64,000 nucleotides of DNA from Treponema bryantii (GTDB taxonomy: Bacteria > Spirochaetota > Spirochaetia > Treponematales > Treponemataceae): NCBI RefSeq assembly GCF_900113965.1, contig NZ_FORI01000002.1, positions 248,001 through 312,000 on the forward strand, written 5' to 3'. The position numbers and the translations under genes are program-made. This document shows, piece by piece, positions 53,725-62,974 of this stretch; position 1 is the first letter of the stretch; each line of letters opens with the position of its first letter. The notes beneath the pieces were generated by a model, which was not told where the DNA came from, searched no databases, and saw only the letters and a program-made list of their open reading frames with translations.

Positions 53725-55491
53725 TTATAATTCAAGTGAGATAATTTTTTTGAGGGTGTCGCGCGCGTAAGTTCTTGTATTGAAGGTATAGCCTGGCCCC
53801 ATGAACGTTTTGAGGATTTCTTTTCCCTTTTTATTATAGGCAGGACGGCCCATAAAAAGACAGATTGAATAAACACAATCGCAGACTGTATTAAGATATA
53901 CAGAATCTTTATTTCCAAATCTTGCAGCACTTTTTTCAATGGCATCCAAAAGTTTTCCATCCGGGTCATAGCCGTAAATATTTGAAAGCAGGGCACGGCA
54001 ATAAATCTTATTATTGCTGGAAGAAAGAATATTTGCCGCTGCATTTTGAGTCTGGTCTGTGCATAAAAGGGCAAGCTGAATCAGGATATTTTCAAAGCCT
54101 GCAGAGTCAGTTTCAAAAACAGTTTTTTCAATATGAATACCAAAATCAGAAGAATTAGCATCCAGAGAATAAAGGCGGGCAACAGACAATACCTGGCTTA
54201 AAAGTTCCTGTTCTTTTTTGCCATAACTTCCTTCTTTTATCAGATTGATTCGTTCCGGTGATTTAATATCCGCTAAAAAGCTTCCCTGAACAATATAATT
54301 TATTTCAGCAAGGTCCAGTGGAGCAAAAGAAGAATAGTCAGACTGTATATTATTTTTGACAGTTTTAGCAGAAAAAGCTTCTTTTGTAGTCTGAGAAGTA
54401 TGATAGGCGTCCATTGACCAGTTTTTCGAACAGAAAACAAGATAATCATTCTGGAGATAGATAATCTGATTTATGATTTTGCTTCTGACATTATCTGGCA
54501 TTGAAGCCGACCAGATTTCTTTTAAATCATAATCCAAAAGAAGTGCATTATTTTCATCAGCTAAAAATATGCCGGAATCTGAAAGACTTGTTTTAATCAG
54601 CTTTGTACCGTCAATTCCAGTAATTGTTTTGCTGTTTACAACAGAGCCGTTTTCTGAATGAAGTTTATATACAGTAATTTCATTGTTTGAGAGGGCGAGA
54701 AGTCTGTATTCAGATTTATCGTTATTTACAGTGAATAAAGTATTTCCGCTTTTTACAGAAGCAACCCAGCAGCTGTTTGCCAGACCATTTTTAAGTGCAA
54801 AAAGACCGGCGCTGCCGTCTGTAAAGGTGAGGAGAACTCCGTCTTTACAGGTATCTGTAGTTTTTATACTTCCGGTAAAAGTAATATTTTCCATCTGTTC
54901 GCCAAATGGAGAAATACGAAGGCCACGGGTTTTGCCGTTTTCATCATTCAGAAAAACAATTATTGAACCATCTGGCAGTTCCTGCATTGGAAGGTCTTTC
55001 TGATATTCAGTTTCAATTTTCCATTTTTCAATGCCGTTTATTCCAAGACATAAAACTTTGTTTTCGCCGTAGAAAAATATACGGCCGTCGCGACCAGGCA
55101 TGGGGTTAGAAGTCATCTTAAAATCCAGAGCCTTAGACCAGATTTCTGTTCCGCTTGGATTAAAAAGTCTTATGATATTCTGATCCCTGTCATGAAAAAG
55201 CACAAAGTCTTCGCCAATTACTGTAAGGCTAAGATTTCGTACACGGCCAATCTTTTTTTCCCATAAGAGTACACCTGAAGAAGAAAAGCCCATTAAGTTT
55301 CTGGCATCTGTGGCAAGACAAAAGCCGTAGGAAGTAACTTCCGGAGGACAAATTACAGTTCCTGGTAAAACTGAACTCCAGCTTGTGTTATAAACAGAAA
55401 GTTTTTCCTGAGCAAATACTGGTTGAAAGAAAAATATAATAAAGAGAGCAGAAACTAATGCTGTAATATTTTTCTTTCTGAATAATCTCAT
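53725..55491 (-). CDS. Secreted beta-propeller-like protein
   Basis: The 588-residue protein has an N-terminal signal sequence (hydrophobic core about residues 9-26, ending PVFAQ). The following 370 residues contain PQQ/WD-like strand repeats such as SSSGVLLWEKKIG, NPSGTEIWSKALD and GINGIEKWKIE, with the D/NG...W signature of PQQ-type blades. The last 200 residues are helical and resemble HEAT-like repeats. It overlaps the RNA methyltransferase gene by 4 bases. The function is unknown; a cell-envelope scaffold is possible. Confidence 0.75.
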   Translation of the reverse strand: MRLFRKKNITALVSALFIIFFFQPVFAQEKLSVYNTSWSSVLPGTVICPPEVTSYGFCLATDARNLMGFSSSGVLLWEKKIGRVRNLSLTVIGEDFVLFHDRDQNIIRLFNPSGTEIWSKALDFKMTSNPMPGRDGRIFFYGENKVLCLGINGIEKWKIETEYQKDLPMQELPDGSIIVFLNDENGKTRGLRISPFGEQMENITFTGSIKTTDTCKDGVLLTFTDGSAGLFALKNGLANSCWVASVKSGNTLFTVNNDKSEYRLLALSNNEITVYKLHSENGSVVNSKTITGIDGTKLIKTSLSDSGIFLADENNALLLDYDLKEIWSASMPDNVRSKIINQIIYLQNDYLVFCSKNWSMDAYHTSQTTKEAFSAKTVKNNIQSDYSSFAPLDLAEINYIVQGSFLADIKSPERINLIKEGSYGKKEQELLSQVLSVARLYSLDANSSDFGIHIEKTVFETDSAGFENILIQLALLCTDQTQNAAANILSSSNNKIYCRALLSNIYGYDPDGKLLDAIEKSAARFGNKDSVYLNTVCDCVYSICLFMGRPAYNKKGKEILKTFMGPGYTFNTRTYARDTLKKIISLEL

Positions 55492-56705
55492 CTGTTCAGC
55501 TCCAGAACGGCAAGGCTTTCGATGTGGCTTGTATTTGGATAAAAGTCCAGAAGATACATCTGTTTGAGTTCGTAGCCTGCTGAAATAAGTTTTGCACAGT
55601 CACGGGCATGTGTTGCAGGATCACACGAAAGAGAGAGAATCAAAGGAATATTTGATTTACACAGCCATTGGCAGACTTCTTTTTCCATTCCGCTTCGTGG
55701 AGGGTCAATTGTACACGCATCAAAAGCAGGTAATGTGTCTGCACAAGTCTTAACAAAAGACGCACCGCTTAGGCCGTAACTCATATGTTTTGTTCCTGCA
55801 AGGTTTTGTTCTGCGTAAACCAGGGCGTCGCGGTTATGTTCTACGAGTACGACATTTTCGTATTTCTCTGTAAGGAAAGTAGAAATTGAACCGCAGCCAG
55901 AATACATATCTAAGATATTTTTACCTCCTGGCAGAAGGTCTGTTATGAGACGGCATACTTTTTCAAAAACAAAAAGATTGGACTGGAAAAAGCCTCGAAC
56001 ATCAAAGCTAAGTTTATGTCCGCCAAAGTTTACAGTCATTGTATTTTGTGGAGAAGCAACAGTCCCGGAAAAATAGTGATTTTCCTTAATCTTAAGTTTT
56101 TTATTTTTCTGACCGCCACCTGTAATATTCGGCTTATTATCTTTTTTTTCTTCCTGGGCAATCTTTAAGCCTTCTTCAGAAAAACTGCTTCCAAAAAGAT
56201 GGCTTCGACCGGCAGGCCTTTTTTGAGGCTGTTCAGCAGTATTTTTGAGATAATCATTTACAGCATTTTCTGCACAAAGACATTCTTCAATTTTGATAAC
56301 TACATTTGATCTTCTTTGAGAAAGTCCGCCATCATTCAACTGAAAACGTGAACGGTAATTAAAATCAGGACCGCTTATGATTTCTGTTTTTTCTGCAATA
56401 TCAATTCCATTCTGACGGAAAATGTCTGTAAGAATGCCTTTTCTAAGTTCTTTCTGATAAGCAGGCTCAATATGCATCATGTTACAGCCACCGCATTTAC
56501 CGTAATAACGGCAGGCAGGTTCTATTCGATGAGGTGAAGGTTCAAGAATCTTTACAATTTCGGCATTATCATAATCTTTATTTTGTTCTGTAATTTCAAT
56601 TTCAAGTTTTTCGCCGGGAATGGTGTAGGGAACAAATACATTTTTTCCATCAATTTTTCCTAAAGATTTTCCCCCAAATACCATTTTGTCTGCTATAATA
56701 GTCAT
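55488..56705 (-). CDS. TrmA/RlmD-family tRNA/rRNA uracil-C5 methyltransferase
   Basis: The 405-residue protein has an N-terminal TRAM-like domain, the iron-sulfur cysteines in CRYYGKCGGC near residues 82-91, the SAM site DMYSGCGSIS near 268, DPPRSGMEKEVC near 337 and the catalytic Cys in LSLSCDPATHARD near 358. This fits RlmD/RumA-type enzymes that make m5U in 23S rRNA, though RlmCD or TrmA-like specificity cannot be excluded. It is read from a promoter that leaves almost no leader. Confidence 0.85.
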   Translation of the reverse strand: MTIIADKMVFGGKSLGKIDGKNVFVPYTIPGEKLEIEITEQNKDYDNAEIVKILEPSPHRIEPACRYYGKCGGCNMMHIEPAYQKELRKGILTDIFRQNGIDIAEKTEIISGPDFNYRSRFQLNDGGLSQRRSNVVIKIEECLCAENAVNDYLKNTAEQPQKRPAGRSHLFGSSFSEEGLKIAQEEKKDNKPNITGGGQKNKKLKIKENHYFSGTVASPQNTMTVNFGGHKLSFDVRGFFQSNLFVFEKVCRLITDLLPGGKNILDMYSGCGSISTFLTEKYENVVLVEHNRDALVYAEQNLAGTKHMSYGLSGASFVKTCADTLPAFDACTIDPPRSGMEKEVCQWLCKSNIPLILSLSCDPATHARDCAKLISAGYELKQMYLLDFYPNTSHIESLAVLELNR

Positions 56706-56711
56706 ATAAAG

Positions 56712-56740
56712 ACTTTACCAAAACTGATAAAATAATACAA
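56712..56740 (-). promoter_or_regulatory. Promoter of the RNA methyltransferase gene, probably leaderless
   Basis: On the minus strand TTGTAT-N17-TAAAGT ends six bases before the ATG. No ribosome-binding site is present. Confidence 0.55.
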
Positions 56741-56780
56741 TTAGAATAGATTATTCGACAGTAATTCAGGAGATGACGAT

Positions 56781-57722
56781 ATGTTAATGAAAAGTTTTAT
56801 GATGAAAATGGATGACGGTTATGAACTGTGTCTAAACAGATGGCAGCCGGATCCAGAGGAAGAGATTAAAGGAGTGATACAACTTCATCATGGACTTGCA
56901 GAACATTCATTGCGCTACGACAGACTCGGTTCAATTCTTGCAGAAAGAGGATATGTTTTAAACGCTTATGATATGCGTGGCCATGGCCGTACAGCAGAAA
57001 ATGCAGATAAAAACGGAACAGGAATGTTCGGAAAACTTGCAGATAAAAAAGGTTTTGACCGTGCAGTTCTGGACCTTAAAGCAGTTATAGATAACCTTAA
57101 ACAGGATTTCCCAGGAAAAAAGACTGTTCTTCTTGGTCATTCTTTTGGTTCTTTTGTTTCTCAGGGCTTTATTGAAGATTACGGAACTGATATTGACGGT
57201 TGTATTCTCTGTGGTACAGCAGGTCCACGTCAGGCTCTTATAGCAGTAGGTTCTGTTGCAGCAAAAATAGTTACTTTCTTTGCAGGTAAGAACAACCACA
57301 CAGCATTGCTCGAAAAGCTTTCATTTGGAAGCTACAACAATAAAATTAATCCTCTTAGAACAAACTTAGACTGGCTTTCAAAGAACCAGATGAACGTAGA
57401 CATGTACATCATGGACAACTGGTGCGGATTCCCACTCACAAACTCGTTCTTCTGCAGTATGACCGAAGGTCTTTTCAAAATCCACAAAAAAGCCAACATG
57501 AAAAAGATTCCGACAACTCTCCCAATCTTCTTCATCTACGGCAGCGACGACCCGGTTGGTTCTTACGGTAAGACAATTAAAGATCTTTTCAATATCTACA
57601 AAGCAAACGGTATTGAAAATCTTTCAATCAAAGAATATGTAGGCGACCGCCACGAGATTCTCAACGAAGATGATAAAGAACAGGTTGAGAATGATATTAT
57701 TGATTGGATTAATAAACTGTAA
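56781..57722 (+). CDS. Alpha/beta hydrolase, monoacylglycerol-lipase-like
   Basis: The 313-residue protein has the oxyanion segment QLHHGLAEHSLRY, YDMRGHGRT, the nucleophile elbow GHSFGS near residue 120, Asp in IYGSDDPVG near 255 and His in GDRHEIL near 290. This is a complete catalytic triad of the serine aminopeptidase/monoglyceride lipase type. No signal peptide is seen, so it is cytoplasmic. AGGAG lies about eight bases before the ATG. The substrate is likely a glycerol ester or lysophospholipid. Confidence 0.85.
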   Translation: MLMKSFMMKMDDGYELCLNRWQPDPEEEIKGVIQLHHGLAEHSLRYDRLGSILAERGYVLNAYDMRGHGRTAENADKNGTGMFGKLADKKGFDRAVLDLKAVIDNLKQDFPGKKTVLLGHSFGSFVSQGFIEDYGTDIDGCILCGTAGPRQALIAVGSVAAKIVTFFAGKNNHTALLEKLSFGSYNNKINPLRTNLDWLSKNQMNVDMYIMDNWCGFPLTNSFFCSMTEGLFKIHKKANMKKIPTTLPIFFIYGSDDPVGSYGKTIKDLFNIYKANGIENLSIKEYVGDRHEILNEDDKEQVENDIIDWINKL

Positions 57723-57855
57723 TTATAAGAGCTTTTGCATTATAAACAAATAATCGTAAAAATCTTGGCTCCCGGTCGCGTATTTGCATATCAAAAACGC
57801 GACTGGCAGCCAAAGTTTTACGATAAATATTTATAATGTAAAAGCTCTTAAATTT
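57721..57855. repeat. Near-complete 135-bp palindrome between the hydrolase and pcnB genes
   Basis: The left half (57721-57785) matches the reverse complement of the right half (57795-57855) over most of its length. Shared blocks are AAGAGCTTTT, CATTATAAA, ATCGTAAAA, TTGGCT and GTCGCG. The loop is about CATAT. It follows the hydrolase stop directly, where a terminator would be expected, and ends upstream of the pcnB promoter. Confidence 0.85.
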
Positions 57856-57864
57856 TCAGCTATC

Positions 57865-57894
57865 TTGACTATTAACAAAATATATCAATAATAT
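57865..57894 (+). promoter_or_regulatory. Promoter of pcnB, probably leaderless
   Basis: TTGACT-N18-TAATAT ends seven bases before the GTG start. No ribosome-binding site is present. Confidence 0.6.
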
Positions 57895-57901
57895 CATTAT
57901 C

Positions 57902-59077
57902 GTGCTAATTAGATATGGTACCGATGGTCACGGACGGCCTATAAAAAAGGCTGTTGTATATACACAAACGGAACACCTGATATCAAACAAAAACATAGAT
58001 CCTGATGCACTGCAGATTATTAACCGATTAAGAGACGCTGGATTCACAGCTTATATTGTTGGCGGTGCAGTAAGGGATTTAATAGTTGGAAACAAACCAA
58101 AAGATTTTGATATTGTAACCGATGCCACACCATCTAAGATAAAAAGAATATTCCGAAATTCTCGCATAATAGGCAGACGATTCCGTCTTGTCCATGTTGT
58201 ATTTGGTACAAAGATTTTTGAAGTAAGTACATTCCGCTCAAATGCCGAAGGTTCAGTAGGTAATGATTTTGGAACAATTGAAGAAGATGTACAGAGACGC
58301 GACTTTACAATGAACGCTCTGTATTATGATCCACTTCAGGAACAGGTAATTGATTATGTTGGCGGTATGCGTGATATCAAAAAACACATACTTCGTCCTG
58401 TAATTTCAATTGATCGCATCTTTGTTGAAGATCCAGTTCGCATGCTTCGTGCAATCAAATATTCTGCAACAACCCATGCAAAAATGCCTCTTGCGCTTCG
58501 TCACAAAATCAGAAACTCTGCTAGCCTTTTATCGCAGGTTTCACCATCTCGTCTTACTGAAGAACTTTTGAAAATCATAAACAATGTTTATGCCTACGAA
58601 ATTGTTCAGGAAGCATTGGATACAGATCTTTTCATTTATCTTCAGCCATCTGCTACAGGCCTTATTTATGAAAGCCGTGATTATGAAAAGAAATACATGG
58701 AAAGCATCAGACAGCTTGGTCTTTTGAATCAGACAGAACCTGATGCACGACTTGGTAAAAAACTTCTTTTCCTGATCAGAGATTTTGTTGGAACTCTCAC
58801 AGACTGGAAAAAGGAAACTGCAGATAAATATTCTTACACAGAGCTTTATGGAAAAACCTGGGCTGAATGCCGTAACTTTGTACTTCCAATGAATCCTGTT
58901 CGTAAGGAACTTGAGTTTGCCGTAAAATCAGCTTTAGCAGAGTATGGAGTAAAAGTTCATCAGACTGCACCAAAACAGCCAAAGCCTGCTAAACAGCCAC
59001 AGCAGCCAAAGCAGGGGCAGCAGAAAACGGGAAAACCTCAGGGTAAAAAGAAAACACTGAAACAGAAGAACAAATAA
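57902..59077 (+). CDS. pcnB: Poly(A) polymerase / tRNA nucleotidyltransferase family protein
   Basis: The 391-residue protein starts with GTG. The nucleotidyltransferase motif is VGGAVRDLIVGNKPKDFDIV near residues 50-70, with the metal-binding DFD. The following RNSRIIGRRFRLVHV is the pattern I associate with PcnB poly(A) polymerases rather than CCA-adding enzymes. An RRDFTMNALYYD motif and helical RNA-binding domains follow. The C-terminal 35 residues are Gln/Lys/Pro-rich, as in other PcnB tails. It adds 3' tails that promote RNA decay. Confidence 0.85.
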   Translation: MLIRYGTDGHGRPIKKAVVYTQTEHLISNKNIDPDALQIINRLRDAGFTAYIVGGAVRDLIVGNKPKDFDIVTDATPSKIKRIFRNSRIIGRRFRLVHVVFGTKIFEVSTFRSNAEGSVGNDFGTIEEDVQRRDFTMNALYYDPLQEQVIDYVGGMRDIKKHILRPVISIDRIFVEDPVRMLRAIKYSATTHAKMPLALRHKIRNSASLLSQVSPSRLTEELLKIINNVYAYEIVQEALDTDLFIYLQPSATGLIYESRDYEKKYMESIRQLGLLNQTEPDARLGKKLLFLIRDFVGTLTDWKKETADKYSYTELYGKTWAECRNFVLPMNPVRKELEFAVKSALAEYGVKVHQTAPKQPKPAKQPQQPKQGQQKTGKPQGKKKTLKQKNK

Positions 59078-59079
59078 AA

Positions 59080-59113
59080 TAAAACCTTCGGGCTTGCCCC
59101 GAAGGTCTTTTTA
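59080..59113. terminator. Bidirectional terminator between pcnB and the P-loop/Asp23 gene
   Basis: ACCTTCGGG (59084-59092) pairs with CCCGAAGGT (59098-59106), with T-runs on both strands. The minus-strand side overlaps the end of the convergent gene. Confidence 0.85.
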
Positions 59114-60001
59114 TTTCATATTGGCTGGCTTAGAAATCTTATCAATAACAATCGAAACTTCCTCAATCAGAATACCTGTGAAAGATTCAATTTTATCAAT
59201 GATATACTGCTGTAGTTTGTGAACCTTGCCGGTGAGCTGAGTACCGAACGGAACATCAATAGTTACGATGAGACGATAGCCACGGCTGTCGGTTTTGATT
59301 GTGATTTTTTTGATTTTGACATCAGGGTCGCATTCACTAACACAGTGCATAACCATCTGGGTGAGAGCAGCCTCTGAAATTTCTATACGGCCTTTTTTTG
59401 AGAACTCAGGCTGAACAATAGATTTTTCAATCATCTTACCGGTAAGATTTTTACCGGCCTTTTTGAAGAGTTTGTTTTTGCTGAAAAAATCATGCATAGA
59501 AGCAGAGAAGATTTGAGAATAGTTTTTCTTTACTTCGATGGAAGGAACAGGAATTACATGCTTTCCTTCAACCTGTCTTGATTTTATAGCTTTCTCAATA
59601 TCTTCTTTTGAGGCAATTTCTTCAATGTGAATGATTTTCTGTGGCTGAGGAAGCTGCAAACGCATGGCAATTTTGCTTACCATTTTTTCTGAAGTTCCGA
59701 GCAGAAGAATCTTTTTAATGTGAGTTTTTCTGAGGACGCGGGCTACAGAGTCGCGGTGTTCTTTGTCGTCGAAGAGGGCGGCACGCACGGCGCCCATGTA
59801 TGTTTTTTCACGTTTGGCTGAGCGGCCGGCTACAATTTTTTCATCCTGAATCAGAAGGCCGTCATCAATAATTGCATGAATGCCATATTGTTCGGCAAGA
59901 AGCTTTGAACGGAAAGATTTACCAGTTCCACTTTCACCAACTAAAGCATAAACCTGAACTCGTTTGAAAATATTTAATACGTCTGAAAGCTTCTTTTCCA
60001 T
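59111..60001 (-). CDS. P-loop NTPase fused to an Asp23/Gls24-like domain
   Basis: The 296-residue protein has a Walker A motif GESGTGKSF near residue 23 and a downstream ILLLGTSEKM strand. The C-terminal 110 residues, from about residue 185 on, match the Asp23/Gls24 pattern (EISEAALTQMV, KKITIKTDSRGYRLIVTIDVPFG, VSIVIDKI). Asp23-type domains in other bacteria link to envelope-stress or membrane-associated complexes. The fusion is uncommon in my knowledge of these families. It is 9 bases downstream of the pseudouridine synthase gene. Confidence 0.7.
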   Translation of the reverse strand: MEKKLSDVLNIFKRVQVYALVGESGTGKSFRSKLLAEQYGIHAIIDDGLLIQDEKIVAGRSAKREKTYMGAVRAALFDDKEHRDSVARVLRKTHIKKILLLGTSEKMVSKIAMRLQLPQPQKIIHIEEIASKEDIEKAIKSRQVEGKHVIPVPSIEVKKNYSQIFSASMHDFFSKNKLFKKAGKNLTGKMIEKSIVQPEFSKKGRIEISEAALTQMVMHCVSECDPDVKIKKITIKTDSRGYRLIVTIDVPFGTQLTGKVHKLQQYIIDKIESFTGILIEEVSIVIDKISKPANMK

Positions 60002-60010
60002 ACCTAAATA

Positions 60011-60991
60011 TTATAAACCAGGATTTTTAATTTCACAACATCGTAACAGGTCTAAAAAGTCAGAAGAAAGCTCTATTTTTATTTCAGGGGGAAGGCCAAG
60101 AGGATTTGCTGGAAAACTGAGGCTGTAAGCCTGAAGATAATATTCGCGTTTCAAGAGTTTGTCTTTGTGTCCGCTGTAGGCTGTGTCGCCGGCTAGTGGA
60201 TGTCCGTGGATTTTGCTTTGCGCGCGGATCTGGTGTTTACGGCCGGTCTTTATTGCATACTCAACCAGTGTAATATCGTGGCCGGCAAGTTTACCGTGTG
60301 CTAATGGCTTGGCGGTAGTTTGAGCGAGAAGGCCGCTTGTATTTTGTGAGACGGTGTAAAAGCCCTGTTCAGTTGTATCAGAATCAGAAAGCTTATCTTC
60401 CCATTCTTCAGTTTTTGCCAGATTTCCCTCAGCAATTCCATAGTATTTTTTGTGAATTGTATGATTTTTTATACCTTCAGAAAACCAGTGTGCGCCTTCA
60501 AGACTTTTTGAAAACACGAGAAGGCCGGTTGTATTTTTGTCCAGACGATGTAAAGGGCCCGGTCTAAAAGAAAGTGATTTTTCCTTTTCCTCTTTTGATT
60601 TTGCTTCGTAATAGGCAGTAACTTCTTTGTCTAAGCCGGCATCTTTTTCTTTTTCACTGCCATGAACTGAACGGCCGTAAGGCTTATCAATTATAAGCAG
60701 ATGCTCATTTTCAAAGACAATATTTAGATTTTCAGAGGAAGGTACAGGGGAGTGTGCGGTTACCACGTTGGATTTAGATTCAGAATTAAAAAGAAACTCA
60801 GCAATTGAAATCACATCGCCCTGTGAAACATGGGTATCTGCCTTAGCTTTCTTATTGTTGACTTTAATCAGGCCTTTTCTTAGCAGTTTGTAGATCTCTC
60901 CCATGCTTAAATTTTCAAGGAAGATTCGGAGAACTCGGTCGAGTCTTCTTCCGTCATCATCTTTTCCTGCTGTAAAATCCCTGAATTCCAT
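60011..60991 (-). CDS. RluA-family (RluC/RluD) RNA pseudouridine synthase
   Basis: The 326-residue protein has an S4 RNA-binding domain in residues 10-70 (RLDRVLRIFL, GEIYKLLRKGLIKVNNKKA). The catalytic Asp lies in the RluA signature LHRLDKNTTGLLVFSK near residue 149, and KTGRKHQIRAQ is near 245. It isomerises uridine in 23S rRNA. Which RluC/RluD site it uses cannot be decided here. A TATAAT box lies eight bases before the ATG without a good -35. Confidence 0.9.
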   Translation of the reverse strand: MEFRDFTAGKDDDGRRLDRVLRIFLENLSMGEIYKLLRKGLIKVNNKKAKADTHVSQGDVISIAEFLFNSESKSNVVTAHSPVPSSENLNIVFENEHLLIIDKPYGRSVHGSEKEKDAGLDKEVTAYYEAKSKEEKEKSLSFRPGPLHRLDKNTTGLLVFSKSLEGAHWFSEGIKNHTIHKKYYGIAEGNLAKTEEWEDKLSDSDTTEQGFYTVSQNTSGLLAQTTAKPLAHGKLAGHDITLVEYAIKTGRKHQIRAQSKIHGHPLAGDTAYSGHKDKLLKREYYLQAYSLSFPANPLGLPPEIKIELSSDFLDLLRCCEIKNPGL

Positions 60992-61090
60992 ACTTATTTA
61001 TTATATCTATTTATTAAAATTCTACTAGTAAATTTCGAGTTTCAATGCTAAAATATATTTAAATTTTTTAAAATTTAAATTTGGTTAATT

Positions 61091-61582
61091 ATGGCAGAAT
61101 CATATACATTCACTCAGCAGTTTATCCTTTTTTTACATAATCCTATTCTTCTTTCATGTATATTCAGCTGGCTGGGAGCACAATTCCTTAAAGCTGCCAT
61201 AAAACTTATCTACGGCCGTATTCATTCTTTCCCGGAATTAATTGAAGTAATGCTCTGGAGAACAGGTGGAATGCCTTCAAGTCACTCAGCACTTGTAACT
61301 TCTCTTTGTGTTACTATTGCATTCCGTCACGGTCTCCATTCAGATTTATTCATTTTCGCTCTCTGTTTCTTTCTTGTTGTTATCCGCGATGCATTTGGCG
61401 TTAGACGTTCAAGCGGTATTCAGGCAAAGAAAATCAATGAGATGGGAAATGAATTAAGCGATAAAAAAGTACTTGATACTTACAAATCCCTTAAAGAGGT
61501 TGATGGACACACTCCAATGGAAGTTCTTTGTGGTTGTCTTCTCGGCTTTTTTGTAGGACTCTCATTCTCTTTGTTAAAGTAG
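61091..61582 (+). CDS. Divergent PAP2-family (DUF212-like) membrane protein
   Basis: The 163-residue protein has about four TM helices, the motif GGMPSSHSALVTSLC near residue 56, RDAFGVRRSSGIQAKKINEM and GHTPMEVLCGCLLGF. This is the pattern of the divergent PAP2 acid phosphatase-related family, whose substrate is unknown. It is the first of three tightly spaced genes running into the right edge. Confidence 0.85.
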   Translation: MAESYTFTQQFILFLHNPILLSCIFSWLGAQFLKAAIKLIYGRIHSFPELIEVMLWRTGGMPSSHSALVTSLCVTIAFRHGLHSDLFIFALCFFLVVIRDAFGVRRSSGIQAKKINEMGNELSDKKVLDTYKSLKEVDGHTPMEVLCGCLLGFFVGLSFSLLK

Positions 61583-61588
61583 TTGGCC

Positions 61589-62974
61589 ATGAATAAGTAT
61601 ATAAAGTTCAGCGCACCTTTTGTTTTTCTTTTATCACTTATTCTCATTTTAGTTTTTAAAACTGTTCCTTCTGGAAAATTATGGAAAAACTATTCTGTTG
61701 TCTGTGTTCCAGTTCAAACGCCTGATTCTACAGTAATGTCTGCAATCAACAAAGCAGGTATTAAAAACGCAGTTTCACTTTCCGGACAATATCTACCGAT
61801 TTCACTTTCAGAAAATTCAGTTGAAGTTTCAATGCTTCGCCTTAATTATACCAGTGCAGAATACGCATATCTGAATAAACGAAACGCTATGTTTTATGAT
61901 AAGTCTCAAACCTACAGACTTTATTATATTCCAGGCATTTATAGTTCAGAAACTGTTGCTCTTGTAAAAACACTGGAAAGTCAGGGAATTGAATGCATTA
62001 AAGACAGCTCAGCAGATTATCCATGGCTTTTGCCGTTTATTGGACTTTTGCTTGCAGGAATGCTTTTTCTGTTTGTTAAAAATAAGATTCCATTTGCCTG
62101 TGGTGCTGTAATTCCTCTTGTATTTTTGTACAGTAATCCGTTCTATCCTGTTGCTACAGCGACCTGTCTTTCTCTTTTGTGTCTTTTCTTTGCTTCAAAT
62201 TTATGGCGAAGAAGAGGAGCAGTTACAAGCCTTATTCAAAGAAACTCTGCACCTGCTATGATGGCTATTGCAATTATCTGTGCGTTCTCAAGTTCAGTTT
62301 CTTCTGGATTTTTATTTATTCTTGCAATTTTAGGAACAGCGGGTGCACTTGCAAGCTGCTGGTTTGTTGAAGATTTTATCCGCAATAAAAAGACCTTTGT
62401 TCCTGTTTATATTCGTTCTGCAAAAAGAGTTTCAATGTTTGCAGGAAAAGTTTTTACAAGTTTGAGTATTGTTACAGGAGCTGTTGCATTATTTATTCTT
62501 TTGATTTTTGTAACATCTTCTAATTCAATCAAAACTTCTTCTGCAAAACTTTTATTCCCGGGAAACTCAAACAATATTGAGACTTCGCTTCCCCAGTTTG
62601 AAGAATATTATAAATGGAACTGGAATGTAAAAACCTATCCGTATAAATCATTGAATAATTATGATGAAGATGATTCAGTTGTTACATTCTCTGATTTTGT
62701 AGAAAATCCTGACACTGGAATTATTCAGGAACAAAAAATCACTTTAAAATATGATGATTCCTTCCGTAGAGAAGTATATGAAGGCATAGATAAGCTTCAG
62801 TTTGATTCTGTAGAAAAAGTAATGAAGTCTGAAGGCGAAGATTTTTGCGGCGGTTATACAGCTACATCTTCCTATCAGATTAATTTATTTGGTATAATTA
62901 TGTGCTTTATTTGTCTTTTTATATTACTTTTTATCTATATTTCCATTATTATAAGAAAAGGAATACATAAATGA
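61589..62974 (+). CDS. Polytopic membrane protein of unknown function
   Basis: I choose the ATG at 61589; an in-frame TTG at 61583 directly follows the previous stop. The roughly 461-residue protein has an N-terminal TM helix, an extracytoplasmic region (residues 30-145), a cluster of about six TM helices (150-320), another extracytoplasmic region rich in Tyr and Asp, and a final TM near the C-terminus. I do not recognise a family. It overlaps the RnfC-like gene by 4 bases (ATGA), so the two products are probably made together. Confidence 0.7.
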   Translation: MNKYIKFSAPFVFLLSLILILVFKTVPSGKLWKNYSVVCVPVQTPDSTVMSAINKAGIKNAVSLSGQYLPISLSENSVEVSMLRLNYTSAEYAYLNKRNAMFYDKSQTYRLYYIPGIYSSETVALVKTLESQGIECIKDSSADYPWLLPFIGLLLAGMLFLFVKNKIPFACGAVIPLVFLYSNPFYPVATATCLSLLCLFFASNLWRRRGAVTSLIQRNSAPAMMAIAIICAFSSSVSSGFLFILAILGTAGALASCWFVEDFIRNKKTFVPVYIRSAKRVSMFAGKVFTSLSIVTGAVALFILLIFVTSSNSIKTSSAKLLFPGNSNNIETSLPQFEEYYKWNWNVKTYPYKSLNNYDEDDSVVTFSDFVENPDTGIIQEQKITLKYDDSFRREVYEGIDKLQFDSVEKVMKSEGEDFCGGYTATSSYQINLFGIIMCFICLFILLFIYISIIIRKGIHK

